A DNA stretch of 27,495 nucleotides from Victivallales bacterium (GTDB taxonomy: Bacteria; Verrucomicrobiota; Lentisphaeria; Victivallales; JAADHT01). The stretch is from contig JAFGFR010000134.1 of NCBI GenBank assembly GCA_016930955.1, forward strand, positions 1 through 27,495, written 5' to 3'. The number at the start of each line of letters is the position of its first letter. Positions within the stretch are counted from its first letter, which is position 1. The notes under the pieces were generated by a model. The model saw only the letters and a list, made by a program, of their open reading frames with translations, did no database searches and was not told where the DNA came from. A program made the position numbers and the translations under genes. Shown piece by piece: positions 9,022-17,131 of this stretch.

Positions 9022-9065
9022 AAACCCTGTGTCCTTGTATCTCAAGTCCACAGGGTTTCTTTTCC
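9022..9065 (+). terminator. intrinsic terminator after rpsS
   Basis: AAACCCTGTG (9022-9031) and CACAGGGTTT (9049-9058) form a perfect ten-base stem with a 17-base loop, followed by CTTTTCC. The A-rich stretch just before the stem would give a U-rich tail on the other strand, so it may also terminate the converging minus-strand transcript that ends at 9137. Confidence 0.85.
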
Positions 9066-9136
9066 GCAAAACTTAACTCCACGGGAATACGCAGTGGCAG
9101 TATCGCCCCATATGGGTCGGCATAGGCAACGCCATG

Positions 9137-9811
9137 TCAGGCGGTTACCAGACCGAACCCTTCACCGACCGGCTGCCTGTAGAGGCCACGAAGTTCCTCC
9201 AGAGCTTCCTCATACCTGTTGCTGTCAAGCTTGGAGAGCCTCTTCATGGTCTGGCCTGCGGCTTTCTCGAACAACTGACCGGATTCAGCCATCAACTCGC
9301 CTGCCGAATGCAGAAGTCTTGCCTCGGAATCAGAGCACGCGGCAGCCGCGTGCTTCAGCACCTCAGACGTGACGGCATTACGGAACAAACAGTTATTGCC
9401 ATCCGTTTCCATCCCAAGTGTCTCATGCGCCTCCAAGAGCAGAAAACACGCATGAAGTATCCGCGTCAGCAGACAAAAGTACTTCCCGACACAGTCGTCC
9501 GTGTCGTCGGAGGTATCCTCGCTGTCAATGCCCGACATCTCGTGTGCCTTGACGGCAAGATCCATGAGGGACATCAGCCGAGCATAGATGCCGCGACGCC
9601 GATCTGCAGGCACCTGCGCAAAACCATCCTTCAGCAAACCCACAACGCCGTCAAACGCCGCATCACGCTTGGCCAGCCAGTGCGGGACATTCATTGTAGG
9701 CAGGTGGGTTCCCGAATGAGCCTCGCTGCCGACAAAGGATATCTTCTTGAAAGTTCCGGTCAGAGTCTCGAAGAATCCCCTTTCGGCACGGTCCTCCACC
9801 TGCCGCGTCAT
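9137..9811 (-). CDS. hypothetical protein, coupled to the upstream small gene
   Basis: I do not recognise this family. The product (224 residues from the ATG at 9811, or 225 from the overlapping GTG at 9814) looks soluble and mostly helical, with an acidic patch (SEDTSDDTDD) near the middle and no signal peptide or membrane segment. The start overlaps the stop of the 69-codon gene upstream by one base (TGATG). It has no good ribosome-binding site of its own, which suggests translation by reinitiation and a shared task. The opposite strand also holds an open frame of similar length (9134-9829). The minus frame is preferred because of the coupled partner, which has a strong ribosome-binding site, and a more protein-like composition. 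Confidence 0.7.
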   Translation of the reverse strand: MTRQVEDRAERGFFETLTGTFKKISFVGSEAHSGTHLPTMNVPHWLAKRDAAFDGVVGLLKDGFAQVPADRRRGIYARLMSLMDLAVKAHEMSGIDSEDTSDDTDDCVGKYFCLLTRILHACFLLLEAHETLGMETDGNNCLFRNAVTSEVLKHAAAACSDSEARLLHSAGELMAESGQLFEKAAGQTMKRLSKLDSNRYEEALEELRGLYRQPVGEGFGLVTA

Positions 9812-10020
9812 CACTTTTTTGCGAGATAGATTTCCTTCTTCTCCTCAAGTAAAAGGCCTACCTGGTTCGCGTCAATCGGCTTGTAGCCTTTCATCGCAAG
9901 GTCGTCCAGCAGGCCGAGCCACTGCTCGTGGTTCCATCTGCCATCGTTCTTCTTGATGAAGTTCATCAGAATTGACGACTTCATGAGCTTCTTCAAGTTG
10001 GTTTCCTCTTTGCTTGCCAT
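9811..10020 (-). CDS. small hypothetical protein (69 aa), first gene of a coupled pair
   Basis: This is a small charged protein of unknown family. The middle, GRWNHEQWLGLLDDLAMKGY followed by PIDANQVGLLLEEKKE, reads like a compact helical domain. The amino end is rich in Lys and Glu. The ATG at 10020 follows a strong AAGGAGAAGGG ribosome-binding site six bases upstream, which makes expression credible. Its TGA stop overlaps the next start by one base. The 255 bases between this gene and the glgC stop (10021-10275) contain no gene or convincing terminator that I can support. Confidence 0.7.
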   Translation of the reverse strand: MASKEETNLKKLMKSSILMNFIKKNDGRWNHEQWLGLLDDLAMKGYKPIDANQVGLLLEEKKEIYLAKK

Positions 10021-10275
10021 AGTCCCTTCTCCTTTCTTTTACCTTAATACGGGTTGTTTCAACGCTGCTTTTCCGTTGTGCGGTTCCGCCGCAGGCCAAC
10101 CATGCCTCACGAGCAGACACCAACAATCGCCTGTCTCCCCGTTCTCAGCATTGTCCCGCTGCCGCACCACAGTCAAGTCATGAATCCAAACCGCGGCAGG
10201 CATGATAGCGCAACCGCAGTCCACATCAAACAATAATATTTGTCTGTTGCCCTCCTTATTTGTTCCCCGCTTCCC

Positions 10276-11589
10276 TCAACCATGCCCCGACTCATAGTCC
10301 GGCGCATGAAGATTCGGAAGCCGCATTTTCACCGCACGGTTCTTCGGTATCACCGAAAGCCATGTCCCCGACTTATCGTCCAGCGGTATCACATGATAGC
10401 GTCTCTCGTCGTCCTCGCGGTTGTAACCTATAACTGTGCCCCGCTCAAGCCTCACATGCTTGTCTATTATCGTATTCCTTACACGGCAGTTCTCCAGTAT
10501 CTCCACCTCGTTCAGCAGAATGCTGTTCCTGACGGTCGAGTAGCTGTGAATCCGCACGGAGTTGAAAAGCACCGAGTCCAGCACCGAGCTGCCTGATATG
10601 ATGCACCCGTCGCAAACAAGCGAGTTTATCGCCTTGCCTATCCTGGGAAGCCCCTCGGGACTCACCTCCTCGTTATGGACGAATTTGGCGGGCGGCAGGC
10701 TGAAGTGGTAGTTGTAGATAGGCCATTCCTCATTGTACAAATCCAGTTCCGGCGAGGGAGATCGAAGATCCATGTTGGCATAGTAATAGGCCTTCAGCTC
10801 CCCGACATCCCGCCAGCAGGGCAGCCCCTTGCCGCCGGGAATCACATTCAAGTGGAAGTTATAGGCATAGAGCTTGCCGGAGTCAACAATCGAGGGCAGT
10901 ATGTCCTTCCCGAAATCGTGCGAACTGTCGGCAAGCTCGGCATCGTTGTCAACAAGCTCTATCAGCTCCGGGGCGTTGAACACGTAATTCCCCATTGACA
11001 CAAGAGCACTGCCCGTGTCGGAAGGCATCGGGGAAGGATTCCGGGGCTTCTCCTGGAACCCGATGATCTTCCAGTTGTCGTCAACCTGTATCACCCCGAA
11101 ATTGGATGCCTCGGACAACGGCACAGGAATGGCCGCCACAGTCGCAATCGCATCTTTCCTGATATGGAAGTCCACCATCTGGCTGATGTCCATCCTGTAT
11201 ATGTGATCCGCACCGAAAACGGCAACCAGATCAGGCGCGAAATCCTCTATGAAATGTATGTTCTGGTGTATCGCGTCGGCTGTCCCGGTATACCACGACC
11301 TGTCCACTGTCTGCATCTGCGCAGGTATGGGGATGATAAAGCGACCGCGCCCTTGCGAGCTGCTTATGTTCCACCCGTTGATTATATGCTCAGTAAGGCT
11401 TTGCGAACGGAACTGCGTCAAAACAAATATGCTCTGTATTCCGCTGTTCACGAAATTACTCAGGACAAAGTCAATTATCCTGAACTTCCCGCCAAACGGG
11501 ACTGCAGGCTTGGCTCTTTGCTCGGTCAGGGGGAAAAGCCGCTTCCCCTCTCCGCCAGCCATTATCATTCCCAATACTGACTTTTTCAT
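10276..11589 (-). CDS. glgC: glucose-1-phosphate adenylyltransferase (ADP-glucose pyrophosphorylase)
   Basis: GlgC makes ADP-glucose from ATP and glucose-1-phosphate, the first committed step of bacterial glycogen synthesis. The 437-residue product has the nucleotide-binding start MAGGEGKRLFPLTEQRAKPA (10-29), FGGKFRIIDF (32-41), GTADAIHQN (102-110), GADHIYRMD (126-134) and the glucose-1-phosphate-site GFQEKP with Lys181. A left-handed beta-helix C-terminal domain follows (NSLVCDGCIISGSSVLDSVL and similar hexad repeats). Length is normal. It is divergent from glgA, which uses its product. No strong ribosome-binding site is visible before the ATG at 11589. Confidence 0.97.
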   Translation of the reverse strand: MKKSVLGMIMAGGEGKRLFPLTEQRAKPAVPFGGKFRIIDFVLSNFVNSGIQSIFVLTQFRSQSLTEHIINGWNISSSQGRGRFIIPIPAQMQTVDRSWYTGTADAIHQNIHFIEDFAPDLVAVFGADHIYRMDISQMVDFHIRKDAIATVAAIPVPLSEASNFGVIQVDDNWKIIGFQEKPRNPSPMPSDTGSALVSMGNYVFNAPELIELVDNDAELADSSHDFGKDILPSIVDSGKLYAYNFHLNVIPGGKGLPCWRDVGELKAYYYANMDLRSPSPELDLYNEEWPIYNYHFSLPPAKFVHNEEVSPEGLPRIGKAINSLVCDGCIISGSSVLDSVLFNSVRIHSYSTVRNSILLNEVEILENCRVRNTIIDKHVRLERGTVIGYNREDDERRYHVIPLDDKSGTWLSVIPKNRAVKMRLPNLHAPDYESGHG

Positions 11590-11643
11590 AAAAGACCGGT
11601 CCGAAAATCTCTAATCCTGGATGGTTTCAATAATTACAGCCTC

Positions 11644-11671
11644 AAAATATTATGATTTGAGATAATGTCAA
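11644..11671 (-). promoter_or_regulatory. candidate glgC promoter with overlapping imperfect palindrome
   Basis: On the minus strand a perfect -35 TTGACA (11666-11671) is followed after 16 bases by TATTTT (11644-11649), predicting a leader of about 48 bases for glgC. An imperfect 21-base palindrome (11641-11661, arms CTCAAA and TTTGAG) covers the -10 and part of the spacer, where a repressor could bind. Confidence 0.55.
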
Positions 11672-11737
11672 ACACTTTTTAACTTTATTTTATGTTTTTA
11701 ACTCAATTTTCATTGTCGGGCCAATTCCAAAACTCCC

Positions 11738-11765
11738 TTGACTAATCATGAATGGTCACTAGATT
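11738..11765 (+). promoter_or_regulatory. candidate glgA promoter
   Basis: TTGACT (11738-11743), a 16-base gap and TAGATT (11760-11765) form a plausible sigma70-type promoter in the 273-base glgC-glgA divergent region, about 98 bases before the glgA start. The -10 is mediocre. Confidence 0.4.
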
Positions 11766-11862
11766 TAGCTGTTCTGAGTTGCTCGATCGCAAAGCAAATG
11801 GGATTGGCTTGAATATCTGAAAATTGCTTTTGACCCTTAAACTCTTTACCAAGAAAGTCAAT

Positions 11863-13335
11863 ATGAATATCTGCTGGATTTGCAGTGAGGCCGCGCCATA
11901 TGCTAAAAGCGGTGGTCTCGCCGATGTCTCCGCCGCACTGCCTGCGGCTCTCGCAGAGAAAGGACACAAGGTCTCGGTGTTTTTGCCCTATTACCCACAG
12001 ATTATGGGTGATTTTTGTGCATCCGCGCCGGTATGCTTTAAATTGCTCGAGGTACCCTTCGGTTGGATCAGCGAGTGGGCATCCATCCGTCGACACCGTG
12101 TGAGCGACAATCTGAGCTACTACTTCATCGAGTTCCAGCGCTACTTCGACCGCCCATTTTTGTACGACTATTACGGAGTCGAATTCGGTGACAACGCCGA
12201 AAGGTTCACCTTCCTATCCAGGGCGGCAATGCAGGCAATCGTCGCGCTCAAGCTCGAGCCCGACATACTACACACCAACGATTGGCATACTTCGCTTTGC
12301 AACGTCTACCTCAAGAGCCACCTCTACGCCAAGTCCCCCAACTTTGCCGGGACCCGGTCGGTCCTGACCATCCACAATATCGGATATCAGGGCATTTTCC
12401 CTAAGGGCAATTTGTTCAACACCGGACTCGGATGGGAGTTCTTCAACTACACTTGCCTGGAGTACTTCGACCAGATCAATTTCCTCAAGGCCGGTATCAT
12501 GACCGCCGACTCCGTGACGACTGTCAGCCCCTCATACGCAAGGGAAATCCTTACCCCGGGATATGGATTCTCCATGGAGAATGCACTGCAGCACGTTCAT
12601 TTCGAGGGGCGGCTGACCGGTATCCTCAACGGCATATGCACCAGCGAATGGAGCCCGTCAACGGACAAGTTCATCCCCCACAATTACTCCGCCGCCGATA
12701 TTTCCGGCAAGTCAATGTGCAAGGCAGCACTCCAAAAAGAGCTCGGCCTTTCAAACAAACCGCGCATACCTTTGGTGGGATGCGTCTCCAGATTCGCCTA
12801 CCAAAAAGGCATTGATGTACTCGCCGAGGCCGTCGAAAAGCTACTCATCCACGACAATATCCAGTTTGCAGTCCTCGGCGCGGGAGAGTCGTATCTCGAG
12901 GCCATATTCTCCGACTTCTGCCGCAGATTCCCGGGGAAGATCGGTGTCTTCGTCGGATACAACAATTTGCTGGCGCACTTGATTACAGCCGGAAGCGACC
13001 TCTTCGCAATGCCCTCAAGATACGAACCCTGCGGCCTAAGCCAAATGTACAGCATGCAATACGGCACTGTCCCCGTGGTCAGACTCACAGGGGGACTCGA
13101 AGACACCGTCTTCAACTATAACCCGGAAATTCTGGGGAAATCCACCGGATTCACCTTCAGAGACCTCTATCCCCAGTCTCTGGCGAATACCATCAGGTGG
13201 GCGGCAGGCATCTACAAGTTTAAACCAGCCCATTTCAAAAAAATGATGCTCAATGGAATGGGGCAGGACTTCTCGTGGCGACATACTGCCGATATCTATG
13301 AGCAGCTTTACAAAAAAAACATCGAAAGAAGATGA
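11863..13335 (+). CDS. glgA: glycogen synthase (ADP-glucose type, GT5)
   Basis: GlgA transfers glucose from ADP-glucose to growing alpha-1,4-glucan. The start at ATG 11863 is chosen because it gives the standard opening MNICWICSEAAPYAKSGG; the upstream TTG (11824) adds 13 residues not typical of the family. The 490-residue product has the KSGGLADV donor-binding motif (15-22), HTNDWHT, TIHNIGYQGIFP and the GT-B C-terminal signature EPCGLSQMYSMQYGTVPVV with TGGLEDTV after it. It is divergent from glgC, and its stop overlaps the next start (ATGA), coupling it to a methyltransferase. Confidence 0.97.
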   Translation: MNICWICSEAAPYAKSGGLADVSAALPAALAEKGHKVSVFLPYYPQIMGDFCASAPVCFKLLEVPFGWISEWASIRRHRVSDNLSYYFIEFQRYFDRPFLYDYYGVEFGDNAERFTFLSRAAMQAIVALKLEPDILHTNDWHTSLCNVYLKSHLYAKSPNFAGTRSVLTIHNIGYQGIFPKGNLFNTGLGWEFFNYTCLEYFDQINFLKAGIMTADSVTTVSPSYAREILTPGYGFSMENALQHVHFEGRLTGILNGICTSEWSPSTDKFIPHNYSAADISGKSMCKAALQKELGLSNKPRIPLVGCVSRFAYQKGIDVLAEAVEKLLIHDNIQFAVLGAGESYLEAIFSDFCRRFPGKIGVFVGYNNLLAHLITAGSDLFAMPSRYEPCGLSQMYSMQYGTVPVVRLTGGLEDTVFNYNPEILGKSTGFTFRDLYPQSLANTIRWAAGIYKFKPAHFKKMMLNGMGQDFSWRHTADIYEQLYKKNIERR

Positions 13336-14045
13336 ACCACCAAGCCTCAAGACATGTCTATTCCGCGCTCAATCCAGCGGCATTCTTCATGATCCAGGGC
13401 CGTATGCGGGAGATACGCAGAATCCTGGCCGATTCCTGCCCCGAGGGCTGCTCAGATCTGAAAATGCTCGAGATAGGCTGCGGAAATGGACAATGGCTCG
13501 CCGAGTTCCAGGCATTCGGTTTCCTTCCTGCTAACCTAGCAGGCATCGAGATCAACACCGACCGCGCCGACGCCGCAAGAGCCAGGCTCCCTGTATCCGA
13601 CATCAAAAATGGCGACGCATCTTCACTCCCGTGGTCAGACAAATCCTTCGACATCGTATTTCAGTCCACAGTCTTCACTTCCGTAACCGCCGGCGATGCC
13701 AAGGCCGCAATCGCCTCAGAAATGAAACGCGTCTGCAAAAAAAACGGATTCATACTGTGGTACGACTTCGCATTCGACAACCCACGCAATCCGGATGTCA
13801 AGGGTGTCGGGAAAAGGGAGATATCAAAACTCTTCTCCCCATGGATTTGCGAATTCCGCAGGGCAACTCTCGCCCCGCCGATCGCAAGGCAAATCGTCCC
13901 ATTCTCACGACTGCTCGCTGATGTCATCGAAACAGCGTGCCCACCTCTCAGAACCCATATCGTCGCAAAAATATACGAGAATGAGCCAATTGAAGAATTT
14001 GACGTGGACCACATCGGGGGCGTCGGCACGGCAGACAGTGGATAA
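13332..14045 (+). CDS. class I SAM-dependent methyltransferase
   Basis: This is a Rossmann-fold methyltransferase of about 237 residues with unknown substrate. Motif I is LEIGCGNGQW (46-55), the acidic ribose-binding residue is Glu73 in GIEIN, motif II-like NGDASSLPW lies at 93-101 and FDIVFQSTVF at 106-115. The stretch YDFAFDNPRNPDVKGVG is a form I associate with methyltransferases in polysaccharide or cell-surface gene sets; that is family impression, not proof. The ATG overlaps the glgA stop by four bases, so the two are translated together. An A8 run lies at 13737-13744 within Lys-Lys codons. Confidence 0.85.
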   Translation: MNHQASRHVYSALNPAAFFMIQGRMREIRRILADSCPEGCSDLKMLEIGCGNGQWLAEFQAFGFLPANLAGIEINTDRADAARARLPVSDIKNGDASSLPWSDKSFDIVFQSTVFTSVTAGDAKAAIASEMKRVCKKNGFILWYDFAFDNPRNPDVKGVGKREISKLFSPWICEFRRATLAPPIARQIVPFSRLLADVIETACPPLRTHIVAKIYENEPIEEFDVDHIGGVGTADSG

Positions 14046-14119
14046 ATGCCTTAGGCGGGTTATATTGGACGACAGAATTCTGGATTTAAGTCTGGCTATA
14101 CATTTATTGGGAGCAAGTT

Positions 14120-14701
14120 ATGGGGACAAAGAAGTTTATGAAGACGAGCGATGCGGCAAGCTATCTTGGCGTGTCTCGGTCGAGCATAACGAACTGGGTC
14201 AGACAGGGTGTCCTGAGCGCGGCCTCGACTCCAGGAGGGCACTATCTTTTCTCGCGCGAACAGCTTGACAACTTTGCACAGACCCGTGGAATGAGCATGG
14301 ACGAGCCAGCCCGCCAAAATGCAGGCTACAAGATACTTGTGATCGACGACGACCGCGAGTTCAGAGAGTTCGCCTCGGAGGCGCTGGAGGTGTATTCCGG
14401 CTATGAGCTCAAGGAGGCGGAGGACGGGATGCAGGGGGCATTGCTGATAGGCTCCTGGCTTCCAGAACTCGTGGTCGTTGACCTGCGAATGCCTAACATG
14501 AACGGGGTGGAATTCTGCCGGATACTGAAAAAAAACAAGGCGACAGAGAATGTCAAGATCATCATAGCCAGCGCATATCTTTCTCCGGAAATCAGGCAAG
14601 AGATAAATCAGCTCGGGGTTGACTCCATACTCGAGAAACCGGTAAGATTGGCGTCATTTGTGGCGACAATAGGTAAACTAACCGATCTTGAGCTCAGCTG
14701 A
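14120..14701 (+). CDS. response regulator with N-terminal MerR/excisionase-type HTH and C-terminal receiver
   Basis: The 193-residue protein joins a DNA-binding helix-turn-helix at residues 5-55 (MKTSDAASYLGVSRSSITNW, then PGGHYLFSREQL) to a CheY-like receiver at 70-190. The receiver keeps the acidic pocket (Asp76-Asp78), phosphoacceptor Asp121 in VVVDLRMPNMNG, Ser151 and Lys173 in EKPV. Most response regulators have the receiver first; here the order is reversed. The ATG at 14120 follows GGGAG six bases upstream. It is followed 25 bases later by a secreted haem-binding-like protein and then a histidine kinase, its likely partner. An A8 run occurs at 14528-14535. Confidence 0.9.
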   Translation: MGTKKFMKTSDAASYLGVSRSSITNWVRQGVLSAASTPGGHYLFSREQLDNFAQTRGMSMDEPARQNAGYKILVIDDDREFREFASEALEVYSGYELKEAEDGMQGALLIGSWLPELVVVDLRMPNMNGVEFCRILKKNKATENVKIIIASAYLSPEIRQEINQLGVDSILEKPVRLASFVATIGKLTDLELS

Positions 14702-14726
14702 CTTCTTACGGGGATGAGGATTCGAA

Positions 14727-15557
14727 GTGAATGATGCCAACGTCTTTTTTCGTCTCGCTTTAACTGCGGCTTGTCTTGCGGGAATGCTCGTGCTGTCAGC
14801 TTTCCCTGTCTCCGGGGATAATTCGGTGCCCCCCGGGAAAGCCGGGCAGGTCAAGACCATAGTCGCCCGGCGAGTTGAACAGGGACCCATGATAGACGGA
14901 CTGCCCATGGATCCTTGCTGGATAGGCGCTCCGGTCGTGAAAATACCATCCACCACCGAGGGCAAGCCGGCAGGCATGACCGTCAGGGCCTGCAATGACG
15001 GAGAAAATATATTCCTCCTCATCCAGTACAAGACCGACAACCCTAGACGAACGCACAGACCCTGGCTCTGGGATCCGCTTCTTCAGGCTTATGTCCCGGG
15101 GGAGGAGCGTGAGGAAACTTTCAGCGTCGTCCTGGCCAAAGCGGCCGGGATTGTGTCAGAGGCTGACATCTGGGTCTGGCGGGCTGCCAGAACTGACCCC
15201 GTCGCCAAGGCCGACGACATGTTCTACCTCAGCGAATCCATGTTCGGACACGAGAAAGAAACCATCGGACTCGACTGCGGGCTGACAAGCTGGTTCAGCA
15301 GATATTTCGGATCATTCTCGGGAATGTCGCTCCCGAGGTTCTTCAACCGAAGCCCCAGCGGCAGCATGGCAGACGTGGATGCCAAAGGACGCTGGGATAA
15401 AAAGACCTTGAGCATAGAGTTCGGCAGAAAACTCCACACCGGCAACGAAGATGACATAACACTCGGCATTGGCGAGTTCAGCATACTACTTCTCCACGGG
15501 AATCCAAGCGAAAAAATAATACAAAAAGGCAACTACGTCAGACTGCTGATCGAATGA
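14727..15557 (+). CDS. secreted protein of the ethylbenzene dehydrogenase-related haem-binding family
   Basis: The 276-residue product starts at GTG 14727 after a GAGG site. A hydrophobic segment at 7-27 ends in AFPVSG and looks like a signal peptide, so the protein should be periplasmic or surface-bound. The core resembles the ethylbenzene dehydrogenase gamma-subunit (EB_dh, DOMON-like) family: ACNDGENIFLLIQYK, PWLWDPLLQAY, the hallmark ADIWVWRAARTDP (146-158) with ADDM, and GRWDKKTLSIEFGRKL (221-236). In the enzyme this fold binds haem b; axial ligands here are not proven. Its stop overlaps the histidine kinase start by four bases (ATGA), suggesting it senses or presents a signal for that kinase. 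No catalytic molybdenum subunit lies nearby. Confidence 0.75.
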   Translation: MNDANVFFRLALTAACLAGMLVLSAFPVSGDNSVPPGKAGQVKTIVARRVEQGPMIDGLPMDPCWIGAPVVKIPSTTEGKPAGMTVRACNDGENIFLLIQYKTDNPRRTHRPWLWDPLLQAYVPGEEREETFSVVLAKAAGIVSEADIWVWRAARTDPVAKADDMFYLSESMFGHEKETIGLDCGLTSWFSRYFGSFSGMSLPRFFNRSPSGSMADVDAKGRWDKKTLSIEFGRKLHTGNEDDITLGIGEFSILLLHGNPSEKIIQKGNYVRLLIE

Positions 15558-17131
15558 GAAGGATAAAATACAACATCCTCAGATGGCTTACCGTGGCAGT
15601 GTCCCTTGTCATGACGGTCGCATTTTGCCTGCTGCTTCTGTACATGGGCAGCGAGGAGATAAGAAAAGCCGAGTCCTATGCCGACACGGAAAAAAAATAC
15701 GTCGAGCTCCTGCTGTCGTGCCGCGCAGCTCTCAACTCAACAGAAAAATCATTCAAATCCCTGCAGATCAACATCAAACCCTCTGCCGTGAATCTCCTCA
15801 TAGACGACTCCGCAGGACTGAGAAGACACGTGAACTCGCTGGCCAGCCAAGAGACAAAAAGGACTTCCAGGTCGTTCACCTTTGACTCCAGGCTGAAAGA
15901 CTTGGCGGCAGCATTGTCCTCGGCGGCCATGGCACTGCAAACGGATCTGTCGGAGGCCGAGCCGGAGACACAATTGCTCATAAAAGATGCCGTCGCAGAG
16001 ATGGCAGACTTAATATACCTCATAAGTTCCGAGTTGCAGGAAAGACTCAACATCGAGCTCGACCACGTCGAGAACTGGCAAAACCAAAGCCTCTTCTTCT
16101 TCGATAGGCTCGAGGTGACTCTGGTATCTTTCTTCGTCATATCAACTGTGTCCACTTCCTTGGCGTTCCTGATTTCTGGGCATGTCCTCAGAAGATATCT
16201 GGCACTCCTGACCAGAGGCGCACATGAGATAAGCTCGGGAAACCTCGCTTACCGCTTCGACGACCAGACCAATGACCTGATAGGAGGGGTCATGAGGGAT
16301 TTCGACAGCATGGCAGGAAAACTCGGAGCACAGACCCGTGACCTGAAAGACATAAACATCAAGCTCAGGCAGAAGGCAGATGAGCTCGAACAAGCCAACA
16401 TGCACAAGGACAAGTTCCTCTCAAACATGAGCCATGAGCTTAGAACACCATTGAACTCGATCATCGGCTTCTCAGACCTTATCTGTGCAAATTGCGCCAA
16501 CTATTCGCCTGAGAAGACCAAGAACCACGCCGAGAAGATACTCTCTGCGGCGGAACATCTTCTCGAATTGATAACGGACTTGCTGGAGATCGCCAGGATT
16601 GACTCAGGCATGTTCGCATTCGAGCCGGAAACTTTCGAGATCGATGAAACTGTATCGGGGATAATCGAGATGCTGCAGCCGATAGCCCAAAACAAGGGGC
16701 TGGAAATATCCTTCAACAGCGATGCCGACAGAGTGCAGGTCGTCGCCGACAGGCGGCTGCTGCGACAGGCTCTGATCAACATTGTAGGCAATGCAATCAA
16801 GTTCACCGGCGAGGGACGCATCGAGGTAAATGTTCGCTCAAACCGCAGATTTTTCAGCATCGAGGTGTCTGACACAGGGATCGGAATACAAAAAAACAAG
16901 ATCAAAAACATATTCAAGGACTTCTATAGAGTGGAACAAAGCTTGACTTCGCGCTACGATGGAGTAGGATTAGGGCTTACTCTGACAAAACGCATCGTTG
17001 ACTTGCACGGCGGAAGAATTAGAGTAAAAAGCAAATACGGGAAGGGAAGCTCTTTCGTGATGAGGTTTCCCGTGAGCACGGGTATTAAAGGACAAAAAAA
17101 GACAAAGGGAGAACAGGATGAGAAATCTTAG
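15554..17131 (+). CDS. membrane-bound sensor histidine kinase
   Basis: The 525-residue kinase has a first transmembrane helix at about 12-31, a mainly helical extracytoplasmic domain (about 32-186), a second helix at about 187-210, a HAMP linker (about 208-262), a HisKA dimerisation domain with phosphoacceptor His294 in SNMSHELRTPLNS, and a HATPase_c domain. ATP-site motifs are an N-box (INIVGNAIKFT), DTGIGI (440-445) and GVGLGL (470-475). There is no receiver, so phosphotransfer should go to the separate regulator two genes upstream. It overlaps both neighbours (4 and 14 bases). An A8 run lies at 15690-15697. The ligand is unknown; the co-translated haem-binding-like protein is the best clue. 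Confidence 0.95.
   Translation: MRRIKYNILRWLTVAVSLVMTVAFCLLLLYMGSEEIRKAESYADTEKKYVELLLSCRAALNSTEKSFKSLQINIKPSAVNLLIDDSAGLRRHVNSLASQETKRTSRSFTFDSRLKDLAAALSSAAMALQTDLSEAEPETQLLIKDAVAEMADLIYLISSELQERLNIELDHVENWQNQSLFFFDRLEVTLVSFFVISTVSTSLAFLISGHVLRRYLALLTRGAHEISSGNLAYRFDDQTNDLIGGVMRDFDSMAGKLGAQTRDLKDINIKLRQKADELEQANMHKDKFLSNMSHELRTPLNSIIGFSDLICANCANYSPEKTKNHAEKILSAAEHLLELITDLLEIARIDSGMFAFEPETFEIDETVSGIIEMLQPIAQNKGLEISFNSDADRVQVVADRRLLRQALINIVGNAIKFTGEGRIEVNVRSNRRFFSIEVSDTGIGIQKNKIKNIFKDFYRVEQSLTSRYDGVGLGLTLTKRIVDLHGGRIRVKSKYGKGSSFVMRFPVSTGIKGQKKTKGEQDEKS

Noticed and set aside
9134..9829. Open frame of 231 codons on the plus strand opposite the 224-codon minus gene
   Set aside because: Composition is Arg/His/Gln-rich and unlike a folded protein, it lacks a good ribosome-binding site, and the minus frame is coupled to a well-supported small gene.
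10039..10233. 64-codon minus-strand frame between glgC and the small gene
   Set aside because: TTG start with no ribosome-binding site at suitable distance and no family resemblance.
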